Assembly: GCA_023135855.1 (NCBI GenBank)
Contig: JAGLSH010000024.1
Coordinates: 1 to 8,967 of the forward strand
Length of the DNA stretch: 8,967 bases
Direction: 5' to 3'
Source: Candidatus Omnitrophota bacterium
GTDB taxonomy: Bacteria; Omnitrophota; Gorgyraeia; Duberdicusellales; 4484-171
Numbering within the stretch: position 1 is the stretch's first letter; the number at the start of each line of letters is the position of its first letter. Shown in pieces: positions 1 through 6,008 of the stretch. Both the position numbers and the translations under genes were made by a program. The notes under the pieces were generated by a model. That model saw only the letters and a list, made by a program, of their open reading frames with translations. It was not told where the DNA came from and searched no databases.

Positions 1-384
1 ACCATAAGTACAAGTATGAGAATCTGCTCCAATTACTAAATCCATTGGCCCAACTAAACCAGATTCAGGCAAAAAGACATGTTCTACTCCGCATTTATCA
101 ATATCATAAAAATGCTTTATCTTAAAATCATTAGTAAATTCTTTTAGTAGCTTTACATTGTTAGCAGCTTTTAAGTCTCTGGCCGGAGTAAAGTGATCAC
201 AAATAAATCCAATCTTTGACTTATTAAATATACTCTTAAATCCGGCTTTCCTAAATTCTTTAACTGCTAAGGGCGCAGTTATATCATTACCAAAGCAAAA
301 ATCTACCTTAGCATAGATAAAATCTTCCAGTTTCCCGGATAAAGAATGTTTAAGAAGAATTTTTTCAATTAAAGTTAAGCCCAT
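1..384 (-). CDS. leuC: 3-isopropylmalate dehydratase large subunit, N-terminal part (runs off the left edge)
   Basis: The frame opens with ATG at 384-382 and stays open to base 1, giving the first 128 residues; the rest lies outside the window. The start MGLTLIEKIL, the stretch NDITAPLAVKEFRKAGF, the motif DHFTPARD and the terminal motif GADSHTCTYG are characteristic of the aconitase superfamily, LeuC/homoaconitase branch. LeuC with LeuD isomerises 2-isopropylmalate to 3-isopropylmalate in leucine synthesis, using a [4Fe-4S] cluster. The cluster-binding cysteines lie further along the protein and cannot be checked here. The homologous homoaconitase of lysine synthesis cannot be excluded from this fragment. 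The ribosome binding site is poor: an AAAAGG at 406-401 is 16 nt from the ATG, but the N-terminus matches the family exactly. The gene follows fabF after a 97-bp AT-rich gap and need not share its promoter. Confidence 0.9.
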   Translation of the reverse strand, partial: MGLTLIEKILLKHSLSGKLEDFIYAKVDFCFGNDITAPLAVKEFRKAGFKSIFNKSKIGFICDHFTPARDLKAANNVKLLKEFTNDFKIKHFYDIDKCGVEHVFLPESGLVGPMDLVIGADSHTCTYG

Positions 385-427
385 AAATTAATTTATTTAA
401 CCTTTTACTTAATATTACTTTTGGTTT

Positions 428-459
428 TTTAATTATTATTTTTAAATTAAATAATTAAA
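428..459. repeat. AT-only inverted repeat between fabF and leuC
   Basis: Arms TTTAATTATT (428-437) and AATAATTAAA (450-459) are perfect 10-bp complements around a 12-nt spacer. The stem has no G or C and no T tract follows it on either strand, so it is not a convincing terminator. In a gap this AT-rich it may be chance. It is the only structure seen in the 97 bp between fabF and leuC. Confidence 0.3.
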
Positions 460-481
460 CAAACCCCAGAGTTCAATTCAA

Positions 482-1717
482 TTACTTAAGTTCTTTTATC
501 ACAAGAGTGGCGTTATGTCCTCCGAACCCTAAAGAATTAGACATTACTACCTTTACATTCTCAGACCTAGCTTCATTAGGTGTGTAATTCAAATCACATT
601 CAGGATCAGGATTTTCATAATTTATCGAAGGAGGAATAATTTTATTCTTAAGAGCCAGGCAACAAGCAATAAATTCAATTGCACCAGCAGCACCCAAAGT
701 ATGACCAGTCATAGACTTTGTAGAGCTAATTAAAACATCCTTAGCATGAGAACCAAACACGCTCTTTACAGCTTTGGTCTCCATAGCATCATTTAATTTT
801 GTACTTGTACCGTGAGCATTCAAATAAATCTTCTCATCTCTTGATACTTTAGCTTCATCCAAAGCAAGAGATATCGCTTTTGTTGCTGCGCCGCCATCAG
901 GGTCAGGTGCTGTTATATGAAAAGCATCACAAGTTGCTCCATACCCGGATAACTCGCCATAGATATAAGCACCTCTTTTTTTGGCATGCTCTAACTCTTC
1001 CAAAACAACAATTCCTGCTCCTTCAGCTATAACAAATCCATTCCTTTCTAGATCAAAAGGCCTACTTGCTTTTTGAGGCTCATCATTCCTTTTAGAAAGT
1101 GCTTTTAAAGCACAGAAACCGCCCACCCCCAAAGGAACTACACAAGCTTCTGCTCCTCCACAAGCCATAAGAGTGGCATTACCACTTTTTATATCTCGAT
1201 AGCCTTGTCCGATAGCATGAGCACCAGAAGCACAAGCAGTAACTGTACAATAGTTAATACCTTTTAATTTAAAGCGTATGGCTACATGTCCAGCAGCTTC
1301 ATTGGTAATCAGCATAGGAATCATGAACGGAGAAAGTCTTCTTGGCCCTTTCTCAAGAAGAATTTTATGCTCTCTCTCAATTGTCTCCAAGCTTCCTACA
1401 CCTGAACCAATAATTGTGCCTATTTGATAAGGGTCAACCTGGCTGATATCTAGGCCACAATCTGCAATAGCTTCTTCTGCAGCTTTAAGAGCAAATTGAA
1501 CAAAGCGTGGAGTTTTTCTTTCATCCTTAGGAGAAAAATGAGAAGGAAGGATGAAATCATTTACTTCGCCAGCAATTTTAGAATCAAATTCTGTCGCATC
1601 AAAGTTAGTAATTTTTCCTACACCACTCTTGCCATTAGTCAAGGAATCCCAAAAAGAACCCTTCTCATTCCCAACCGGGGAAATAACACCACAACCAGTT
1701 ATAACTACTCTTCTCAT
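482..1717 (-). CDS. fabF: 3-oxoacyl-[ACP] synthase II (elongating ketoacyl synthase)
   Basis: The product has 411 residues, the normal FabF length. FabF condenses malonyl-ACP with a growing acyl-ACP and releases CO2, in the cytoplasmic type II fatty acid pathway. The decarboxylating-KAS catalytic set is complete: nucleophile Cys162 in TACASG, His302 in NAHGTST, Lys334 in SSTKSMTGH and His339. The C-terminal glycine-rich loop SNSLGFGGHNA is at 393-403. The start MRRVVITGCGVISP is the standard FabF N-terminus. The ATG follows the acpP stop by 14 bp. There is no recognisable Shine-Dalgarno, only AAAAAG directly against the ATG, so translation may rely on coupling with acpP. The pairing acpP-fabF is nearly universal. 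This is the last fatty acid gene of the cluster. No base, codon or length anomaly was noticed. Confidence 0.98.
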   Translation of the reverse strand: MRRVVITGCGVISPVGNEKGSFWDSLTNGKSGVGKITNFDATEFDSKIAGEVNDFILPSHFSPKDERKTPRFVQFALKAAEEAIADCGLDISQVDPYQIGTIIGSGVGSLETIEREHKILLEKGPRRLSPFMIPMLITNEAAGHVAIRFKLKGINYCTVTACASGAHAIGQGYRDIKSGNATLMACGGAEACVVPLGVGGFCALKALSKRNDEPQKASRPFDLERNGFVIAEGAGIVVLEELEHAKKRGAYIYGELSGYGATCDAFHITAPDPDGGAATKAISLALDEAKVSRDEKIYLNAHGTSTKLNDAMETKAVKSVFGSHAKDVLISSTKSMTGHTLGAAGAIEFIACCLALKNKIIPPSINYENPDPECDLNYTPNEARSENVKVVMSNSLGFGGHNATLVIKELK

Positions 1718-1731
1718 CTTTTTAAAAGCTA

Positions 1732-1974
1732 TTATTCTTTCTTGCCCATCTTGTTTTCAATGTACCTAGATGCATCACCAACAGTAGTGATCTTTTCAGC
1801 ATCTTCATCAGGAATCTCTATTCCAAACTCTTCTTCTAAGGCCATAACAACTTCTACTGTATCTAGAGAATCTGCTCCCAGATCATCAATAAAAGAACTT
1901 TCTGGCTTAATCTCTTCTTTTTTTACTCCTAACTGTTCAGAAATAATACCCTTTACTTTTTCGTCAACACTCAT
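1732..1974 (-). CDS. acpP: Acyl carrier protein
   Basis: This is a small, very acidic protein of 80 residues that carries growing acyl chains on a 4'-phosphopantetheine arm in the cytoplasm. The attachment site is Ser36 in the motif GADSLDTVE, followed by the recognition helix with the acidic run ALEEEFGIEIPDEDAEKI, as in typical ACPs. The start chosen is ATG at 1974-1972 (MSVDEKVKG). An in-frame TTG at 1980 would add two residues, but the AGGAGG at 1987-1982 abuts that TTG and lies 7 nt from the ATG, so the ATG is right. This is one of the strongest ribosome binding sites in the window, fitting a protein needed in excess over the enzymes around it. The gene sits between fabG (21-bp gap) and fabF (14-bp gap). 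Confidence 0.98.
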   Translation of the reverse strand: MSVDEKVKGIISEQLGVKKEEIKPESSFIDDLGADSLDTVEVVMALEEEFGIEIPDEDAEKITTVGDASRYIENKMGKKE

Positions 1975-1981
1975 ATCCAAA

Positions 1982-1987
1982 CCTCCT
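1982..1987 (-). promoter_or_regulatory. Strong Shine-Dalgarno of acpP
   Basis: Read on the minus strand it is AAAGGAGGT, with the core AGGAGG 7 nt before the ATG at 1974. It decides the acpP start in favour of the ATG rather than the in-frame TTG at 1980, which it touches. Confidence 0.9.
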
Positions 1988-1995
1988 TTAGTTTG

Positions 1996-2730
1996 CTAAA
2001 TCATTCCTCCGTCAACTATTAAAACTTGACCAGTTATATATTCTGCCATGTCTGAGGCTAAAAATAATACTGCATTGGCCACATCCTCTGGTCTTCCAAA
2101 TCTATTTAAAGGTATCCTTTTCAACATCTCTTCTTTCACCTTATCCGGTAAACCATCAGTCATCTTAGTTTTGATATAACCTGGAGCAACAGCATTAACA
2201 CAAACATTTCTTGAGCCTAACTCTCTGGCAAATGTTTTAGTTAATCCAATCAAACCAGCCTTAGATGCTGAGTAATTTGCCTGACCACTATTACCGATTA
2301 TACCAATAATCGAAGAAATATTGATTATTTTTCCATAGCGCTGCTTTACCATACGCTTTATACAGTGCTTAGAGCACAAAAATGCTCCTTTTAGATTCAC
2401 TGTAATTACCTTATCCCAATCGCTTTCAGAGAGCCGTAGGGCTAAATTATCTCTAGTTATCCCTGCATTGTTAATTAATATATCAATCTTTAAAGAGTTG
2501 TCAATAATTTTGTTTAAGGTTTCTTCAATTTGTGCACTATTTGTAACGTCAACAACATAATATACGCACTCACCATGACTAGAAATCTCTTCTTGGGCTT
2601 CCTTTAAGGCTTCCTCAACCACATCTAAAATCACTACCTTAGCCTTAAGTTTAGCAAAATCTATAGCAATTTGACGGCCTATACCCTGGGCCCCTCCGGT
2701 GATTACAACAACTTTACCATCAAAATTCAT
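1996..2730 (-). CDS. fabG: 3-oxoacyl-[ACP] reductase
   Basis: FabG reduces 3-oxoacyl-ACP to 3-hydroxyacyl-ACP, the first reduction of each elongation cycle. The product from ATG at 2730 has 244 residues, the usual length. It is a classical short-chain dehydrogenase: nucleotide-binding TGGAQGIG at 11-18, NNAG at 87-90, and the catalytic set Asn112, Ser140, Tyr153, Lys157 (YSASK). The end, TGQVLIVDGGMI, is typical. An in-frame ATG at 2751 would add MCSLGGS, but the AGGAGG at 2740-2735 lies just before the 2730 ATG and the extra residues come from a hairpin arm, so 2730 is preferred. Asp36 ends the second beta strand (VVILDVV), and no Arg is present in the glycine motif. In this superfamily those features suggest NADH rather than the usual NADPH. 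The stop is TAG at 1998-1996. Confidence 0.97.
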   Translation of the reverse strand: MNFDGKVVVITGGAQGIGRQIAIDFAKLKAKVVILDVVEEALKEAQEEISSHGECVYYVVDVTNSAQIEETLNKIIDNSLKIDILINNAGITRDNLALRLSESDWDKVITVNLKGAFLCSKHCIKRMVKQRYGKIINISSIIGIIGNSGQANYSASKAGLIGLTKTFARELGSRNVCVNAVAPGYIKTKMTDGLPDKVKEEMLKRIPLNRFGRPEDVANAVLFLASDMAEYITGQVLIVDGGMI

Positions 2731-2734
2731 AGAT

Positions 2735-2740
2735 CCTCCT
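2735..2740 (-). promoter_or_regulatory. Shine-Dalgarno of fabG
   Basis: AGGAGG on the minus strand, 4 nt before the ATG at 2730. It rules out the longer in-frame ATG at 2751 and starts 5 nt downstream of a hairpin (2746-2768), so folding there could affect access to it. Confidence 0.85.
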
Positions 2741-2745
2741 AATGA

Positions 2746-2768
2746 GCACATCCCTAAAGGGATAGTGC
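2746..2768. repeat. Hairpin immediately upstream of the fabG ribosome binding site
   Basis: On the plus strand GCAC-ATCCCT (2746-2755) pairs with AGGGAT (2758-2763) and GTGC (2765-2768), with A2764 bulged and a 2-nt loop (4 nt if the last T-A pair opens). That makes about ten base pairs. No T tract follows, so it is not an intrinsic terminator. Its 2763-2768 edge also forms the base of the larger palindrome next to it, so the two folds compete at that edge. Confidence 0.7.
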
Positions 2769-2841
2769 GAATTACCCCAAAGCATCTACATACTTAAAAA
2801 ATTTCACAGAAATTTTTTAAGGATGTTTCGAGGTAAGTTCG
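2768..2841. repeat. Long imperfect palindrome filling the fabD-fabG gap
   Basis: The core is a perfect 13-bp inverted repeat: 2793-2805 (CTTAAAAAATTTC) with 2809-2821, around a 3-nt loop ACA. An outer stem pairs 2768-2786 with 2822-2841: 16 Watson-Crick pairs, three mismatches (2777/2831, 2779/2829, 2782/2826) and one bulged base (G2837). A 6-nt asymmetric loop (2787-2792) separates the two stems. The three mismatches are all of the kind left by a single transition in one arm. It starts 2 bp after the fabD stop codon. It has no following U tract, so a terminator is unlikely. It may be a small dispersed palindromic repeat or a structured element in the operon mRNA. Confidence 0.8.
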
Positions 2842-2842
2842 G

Positions 2843-3772
2843 CTAAGGCCTTTTGCGCGTTTCAGCTTCACAAGACCAAAGCTCACTTAAGTCCTGTTTC
2901 TCTCCAATATTAACAACTTTAGCCTCACGGTTTATCTTTCTCATCAAACCGCGCAAAACCTTTGACGGACCAACTTCAAAAAATAAGTCTACTCCAGTAC
3001 TGGTCATATAATCTATAGAATCATTCCATAAAACAGTAGATGTTAATTGCTCGAGAAGATTATTCTTAACTTCTTCTGCCTTAGTGTGTCCCTTGGCTGT
3101 AAAATTACTAACAATAGGAATTTTAGCATCAGAAAAATTCATTGCTTCAACAACAGTTGCTAAATGTTCTTTAGCCGAATTCATGAATGGTGAATGAAAA
3201 CCACCGCTAACCGGTAACTCGATAACTCTTGCTCCATCACTTTCTAAACTTGTAAAAATATTATCTCTTCTTTCCTTTGCTAAAGAAACAACTGTTTGAC
3301 CAGGTGAATTTATATTAGCAATATAAAAATTTTCTTTTTCTGCTATACCTTTCAATGCTTCTCTCTCAATTCCCATAACCGCAAACATAGTAGAAGGATT
3401 GTCTAATGCTGCTTTATTCATAGCTTTAGCTCGTTGATTGACTAAATTTACTAAATCATTTAAATTTATAACTTCAGCAGCATATAAACAACTATACTCA
3501 CCTAAACTTAATCCTGATAAATAATCTATTTTCAATTCTTTTTCTTTAAAAACTTCAAAAGCAGCCAAACTAACTGCTAAAATTGCTAATTGTTGAATTG
3601 AAGTTTCTTTAAGTTCAGATTCTTGACCCTGAAAACACTTATCCGATAAAGAAAATCCTAAGATACTATCTATAGAAGAAAACATATTCTTAGCACAAGG
3701 GAAGTATTCACTAAGACTCTTACCCATCCCTACATATTGAGCACCTTGACCAGGAAAAATTACTGCTTTCAT
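2843..3772 (-). CDS. fabD: Malonyl-CoA:ACP transacylase
   Basis: FabD moves the malonyl group from CoA to the ACP arm, supplying the two-carbon donor for FabH and FabF. From ATG at 3772 it has 309 residues. The oxyanion-hole motif GQGAQ is at 8-12, the nucleophile Ser89 in GLSLGEYS, Arg114 (contact for the malonyl carboxylate), the catalytic His193 in GFHSPFM, and the C-terminal FFEVGPSKVLRGL. An in-frame GTG at 3790 would add six residues and overlap the fabH stop, but MKAVIFPGQG is the normal N-terminus and the GTG has no ribosome binding site. The ATG has only AAAAAG before it and starts 8 bp after fabH, so coupling is likely. The last ten or so residues (ending SCEAETRKRP) are hydrophilic, do not look like a FabD end, and abut the palindrome that begins 2 bp past the TAG stop. 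Confidence 0.97.
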   Translation of the reverse strand: MKAVIFPGQGAQYVGMGKSLSEYFPCAKNMFSSIDSILGFSLSDKCFQGQESELKETSIQQLAILAVSLAAFEVFKEKELKIDYLSGLSLGEYSCLYAAEVINLNDLVNLVNQRAKAMNKAALDNPSTMFAVMGIEREALKGIAEKENFYIANINSPGQTVVSLAKERRDNIFTSLESDGARVIELPVSGGFHSPFMNSAKEHLATVVEAMNFSDAKIPIVSNFTAKGHTKAEEVKNNLLEQLTSTVLWNDSIDYMTSTGVDLFFEVGPSKVLRGLMRKINREAKVVNIGEKQDLSELWSCEAETRKRP

Positions 3773-3780
3773 CTTTTTAC

Positions 3781-4761
3781 TTAAACCCACTTAATTACGC
3801 AACTACCCCAGACTAATCCTCCGCCAAAAGCATCCAAGACCACAATACTGTCTTTATGAATTTTCTTATCTTCCCAAGCCTCGCATAAAGCTACAGCGCT
3901 AGAAGCAGAAGACATGTTTCCATAGCGAGCAATATTTAGATATATCTTATCTTTAGGAATACTCAAACGTTTTGCTACTGCACTTATTATTCTCTGGTTA
4001 GCTTGATGAGGAATTAGCATATCTATGCTACTTTTATCTAAATTAGCTTTAACTAAAGCTTTGTTTGCTGCCTGAACCATTATTCTAACGGCAATTTTAA
4101 AAATCTCATTGCCTTTCATCTTCATATAATTCATTCTATTATCTATAACTTCAGAAGAGATTGGATTGCGTGAGCCTCCTCCTGGCATATTTAAAATATC
4201 TGTCTGAGAACCATCTGAACCTAAATAAGCACTTAAAAACCCTGGCTCTGTACTTTCAGTTAATACTGCAGCTCCAGCTCCATCTCCAAATAAAACACAA
4301 GTAGATCTATCCTCCCAATCAGTTATTGTAGAAAGTACTTCACTTCCAACCACTAAAGCATTCTTATATAAGCCTCCCCTTATAAGCTGCCAAGCATTAA
4401 CTAAAGCATATACAAAGCCGGCGCAAGCAGCAGACATATCAAAACAAACAGCTTTCTTAGCTTTTAGGTAATCTTGGAGATAACAAGCAGTGGAAGGAAA
4501 TTGAGTATCAGGAGTAATGGTCGCAACAATGATTAAATCGAGGTCTTGAGGGTCTATTCCAGCTCTCTCTAAAGCAATTTGAGAAGCCTTGTAAGCCAAA
4601 CCAGAAGCACCAACTCCTTTTTCAGCAATTCTTCTTTCCTCTATACCAGTACGAGCAATAATCCACTCGTCTGATGTATCAACCATTTTTTCTAAATCAG
4701 AATTAAGCAGCCGCTTAGACGGTAAGTATTTGCCTAATCCCGCTATCTTGACAAATTTCAT
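3781..4761 (-). CDS. fabH: 3-oxoacyl-[ACP] synthase III (chain-initiating ketoacyl synthase)
   Basis: FabH joins a short acyl-CoA primer, usually acetyl-CoA, to malonyl-ACP to begin fatty acid synthesis. The 326-residue product has normal length and the full catalytic triad: Cys113 in DMSAACAGF, His252 in PHQANQRI and Asn282 in YGNMSSAS. The usual YGNTS has Met in place of Thr. Trp33 and Arg37 in DEWIIARTGI correspond to the CoA-contacting residues. Phe88 in TQFPST aligns with the Phe that shapes the primer pocket in the E. coli enzyme. That does not prove straight-chain priming. The start MKFVKIAGLGKYLPS is typical. An AGGAG at 4771-4767, 5 nt ahead of the ATG, lies inside the end of plsX, whose reading frame overlaps fabH by 47 bp. 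The gene is followed after 8 bp by fabD. Confidence 0.98.
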   Translation of the reverse strand: MKFVKIAGLGKYLPSKRLLNSDLEKMVDTSDEWIIARTGIEERRIAEKGVGASGLAYKASQIALERAGIDPQDLDLIIVATITPDTQFPSTACYLQDYLKAKKAVCFDMSAACAGFVYALVNAWQLIRGGLYKNALVVGSEVLSTITDWEDRSTCVLFGDGAGAAVLTESTEPGFLSAYLGSDGSQTDILNMPGGGSRNPISSEVIDNRMNYMKMKGNEIFKIAVRIMVQAANKALVKANLDKSSIDMLIPHQANQRIISAVAKRLSIPKDKIYLNIARYGNMSSASSAVALCEAWEDKKIHKDSIVVLDAFGGGLVWGSCVIKWV

Positions 4762-5749
4762 TAATTCTCCTATTAATGGTTGCAGTTAAATCTTGTGACA
4801 ATTCACGAACAGCCACCTTAATAGCATTCTTAACCGCCAATCTGCTAGAACGTCCATGACCAATGATTACGATTCCATCTACACCCAAAAGAGGTGCTCC
4901 TCCATGTTCAGCATAATCAATTGAGCTCTTAAACTCTTGAAGATTTTTCTTAGCTAATAAAAGACTAAGTGTGCCTAAAATTCCTTTTCTCATAGCTTTA
5001 ATAAGCATCCTGCCTACAGTTTCAACACTTCCTTCAGCAACCTTTAAGGCAATATTGCCAACAAAACCATCACAAACTATACAATCACATTTACCGGAAA
5101 AAATTTCACGAGCTTCCATATTTCCAGTAAAATTTAAAGATGATGAAGAAAGAAGTTTATGTACTTGCTTTAGAACACCTAATCCCTTTGAAGCTTCTTC
5201 GCCGATATTAAGCAATCCTACACTAGGATTACTCTTATTCAATACTAAATCATAATAAACTGAAGCCATTATTCCGTATTGCAAAAGATGCAAAGGTTTA
5301 CAATCAATATTGGCTCCAACATCAATAATCAAAGATACATCACCAGTTTTAGTTGGCAGCATTAAAGCGATTCCTGGACGTTCTACCCCTTCGATCAAAC
5401 CTAATCTCAAAGTAGAAGCACAAACTACTGCTCCAGTATTACCGCAAGAAACAAAAGCATCTATTTTTTTCTCTTTAAGTAAATCTGCACCAATTACAAT
5501 TGAAGACTTCTTTTTCCTAAGTACTGATTTAGCTGGCGATTCAGCCATTTCAATTTTCTCAGGAGCATCAACAATAATAAAATCATCAGCAGTTGCATTA
5601 TTAAGTTTTAATTGCTCTCTGATTTCTCCTTCTACACCAATTAGAACAATATCCTCAGATAGCTCTTTTTTAGCTAGCAAAGCCCCCTTGATAATCTCAT
5701 CCGGTGCAGAATCTCCACCAGATATATCTATACCGACTTTATAACTCAT
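4715..5749 (-). CDS. plsX: Phosphate acyltransferase (acyl-ACP:phosphate transacylase)
   Basis: PlsX converts acyl-ACP and inorganic phosphate to acyl phosphate, which the membrane enzyme PlsY uses to acylate glycerol-3-phosphate. It thus links this gene cluster to phospholipid synthesis; it works as a peripheral protein. The 344-residue product is close to the family's usual length. Recognisable motifs in order are GGD at 11-13, SCGNTGA at 101-107, DVGAN at 143-147, GLLNIGEE at 178-185, GFVGN at 228-232, GGAPLLGV at 283-290 and GHG at 297-299. The ATG overlaps the rpmF stop as ATGA (5749-5746), and the purine-rich codons of the L32 tail supply its ribosome binding site. The last 15 or so residues overlap fabH and are probably dispensable, since the conserved family core ends before them. 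No fapR regulator gene precedes it, unlike in many Firmicutes. Confidence 0.98.
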   Translation of the reverse strand: MSYKVGIDISGGDSAPDEIIKGALLAKKELSEDIVLIGVEGEIREQLKLNNATADDFIIVDAPEKIEMAESPAKSVLRKKKSSIVIGADLLKEKKIDAFVSCGNTGAVVCASTLRLGLIEGVERPGIALMLPTKTGDVSLIIDVGANIDCKPLHLLQYGIMASVYYDLVLNKSNPSVGLLNIGEEASKGLGVLKQVHKLLSSSSLNFTGNMEAREIFSGKCDCIVCDGFVGNIALKVAEGSVETVGRMLIKAMRKGILGTLSLLLAKKNLQEFKSSIDYAEHGGAPLLGVDGIVIIGHGRSSRLAVKNAIKVAVRELSQDLTATINRRINEICQDSGIRQILTV

Positions 5750-5952
5750 CTTCCTTTCTTTTTCTTTTTTTCCTTCTTCTCAACCTTAATAACTTCTTTA
5801 TTGGCATAGTACCCACAAAAAGGACAGACCATATGAGCTGGTTTAGGTCGTCGACATTGTTTGCACTCCACTAATAAAGGAGAAGATAGCTTTTGATGGT
5901 TTTTTCTTTTGCCTCTTCGAGCAGAAGAATGTTTTCTTTTGGGATGTGCCAT
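5746..5952 (-). CDS. rpmF: 50S ribosomal protein L32
   Basis: This is a small basic protein of 68 residues in the large ribosomal subunit. The N-terminus MAHPKRKHSSARRGKRKNH is the standard L32 start, and the zinc ribbon is intact with Cys30-x2-Cys33 and Cys43-x2-Cys46 (CPFCGYY). This is the four-cysteine, zinc-binding form. After the usual end near KEVIKV there is a lysine-rich tail of roughly a dozen residues (EKKEKKKKKGR). Its A/G-rich codons run directly into the plsX start, so the tail may double as the plsX ribosome binding site. The rpmF ribosome binding site is strong, AGGAGG at 5965-5960, 7 nt from the ATG. The link of rpmF with an upstream yceD and downstream plsX is conserved in many bacteria. 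Confidence 0.98.
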   Translation of the reverse strand: MAHPKRKHSSARRGKRKNHQKLSSPLLVECKQCRRPKPAHMVCPFCGYYANKEVIKVEKKEKKKKKGR

Positions 5953-5959
5953 TTACTTA

Positions 5960-5965
5960 CCTCCT
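5960..5965 (-). promoter_or_regulatory. Strong Shine-Dalgarno of rpmF
   Basis: Read on the minus strand it is AAAGGAGGT with the AGGAGG core 7 nt before the ATG at 5952. It is nearly identical to the acpP site, and both genes encode small, highly abundant proteins. Confidence 0.85.
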
Positions 5966-6008
5966 TTAGAGTGATGTAGCTTGAATCTATTTTTTATATT
6001 TTTATTTC

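Noticed and set aside
418..462. Possible leuC promoter, minus-strand TTGTTT with a TAATAA-like box about 17 bp on
   Set aside because: The gap is almost only A and T, so -10-like boxes occur at many positions; the -35 match is weak.
1496..1999. Plus-strand open frames at 1496-1999 and 1551-1769
   Set aside because: They lie opposite fabF and acpP, whose protein motifs are complete; the plus-strand translations show no family features.
2731..2751. Longer fabG start at 2751 (adds MCSLGGS)
   Set aside because: The AGGAGG at 2740-2735 serves the ATG at 2730, which gives the standard 244-residue FabG; the extra codons are in a hairpin arm.
2793..2821. The inner stem as an intrinsic terminator after fabD
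   Set aside because: The stem is almost all A-T and no T tract follows on either strand; the T run is within the stem itself.
3773..3790. Longer fabD start, GTG at 3790
   Set aside because: It has no ribosome binding site, overlaps the fabH stop, and the family N-terminus begins at the ATG at 3772.
4971..5744. Plus-strand open frames at 4971-5255 and 5310-5744
   Set aside because: They are antisense to a fully conserved plsX and have low-complexity, Ser/Pro-rich translations typical of a shadow frame.
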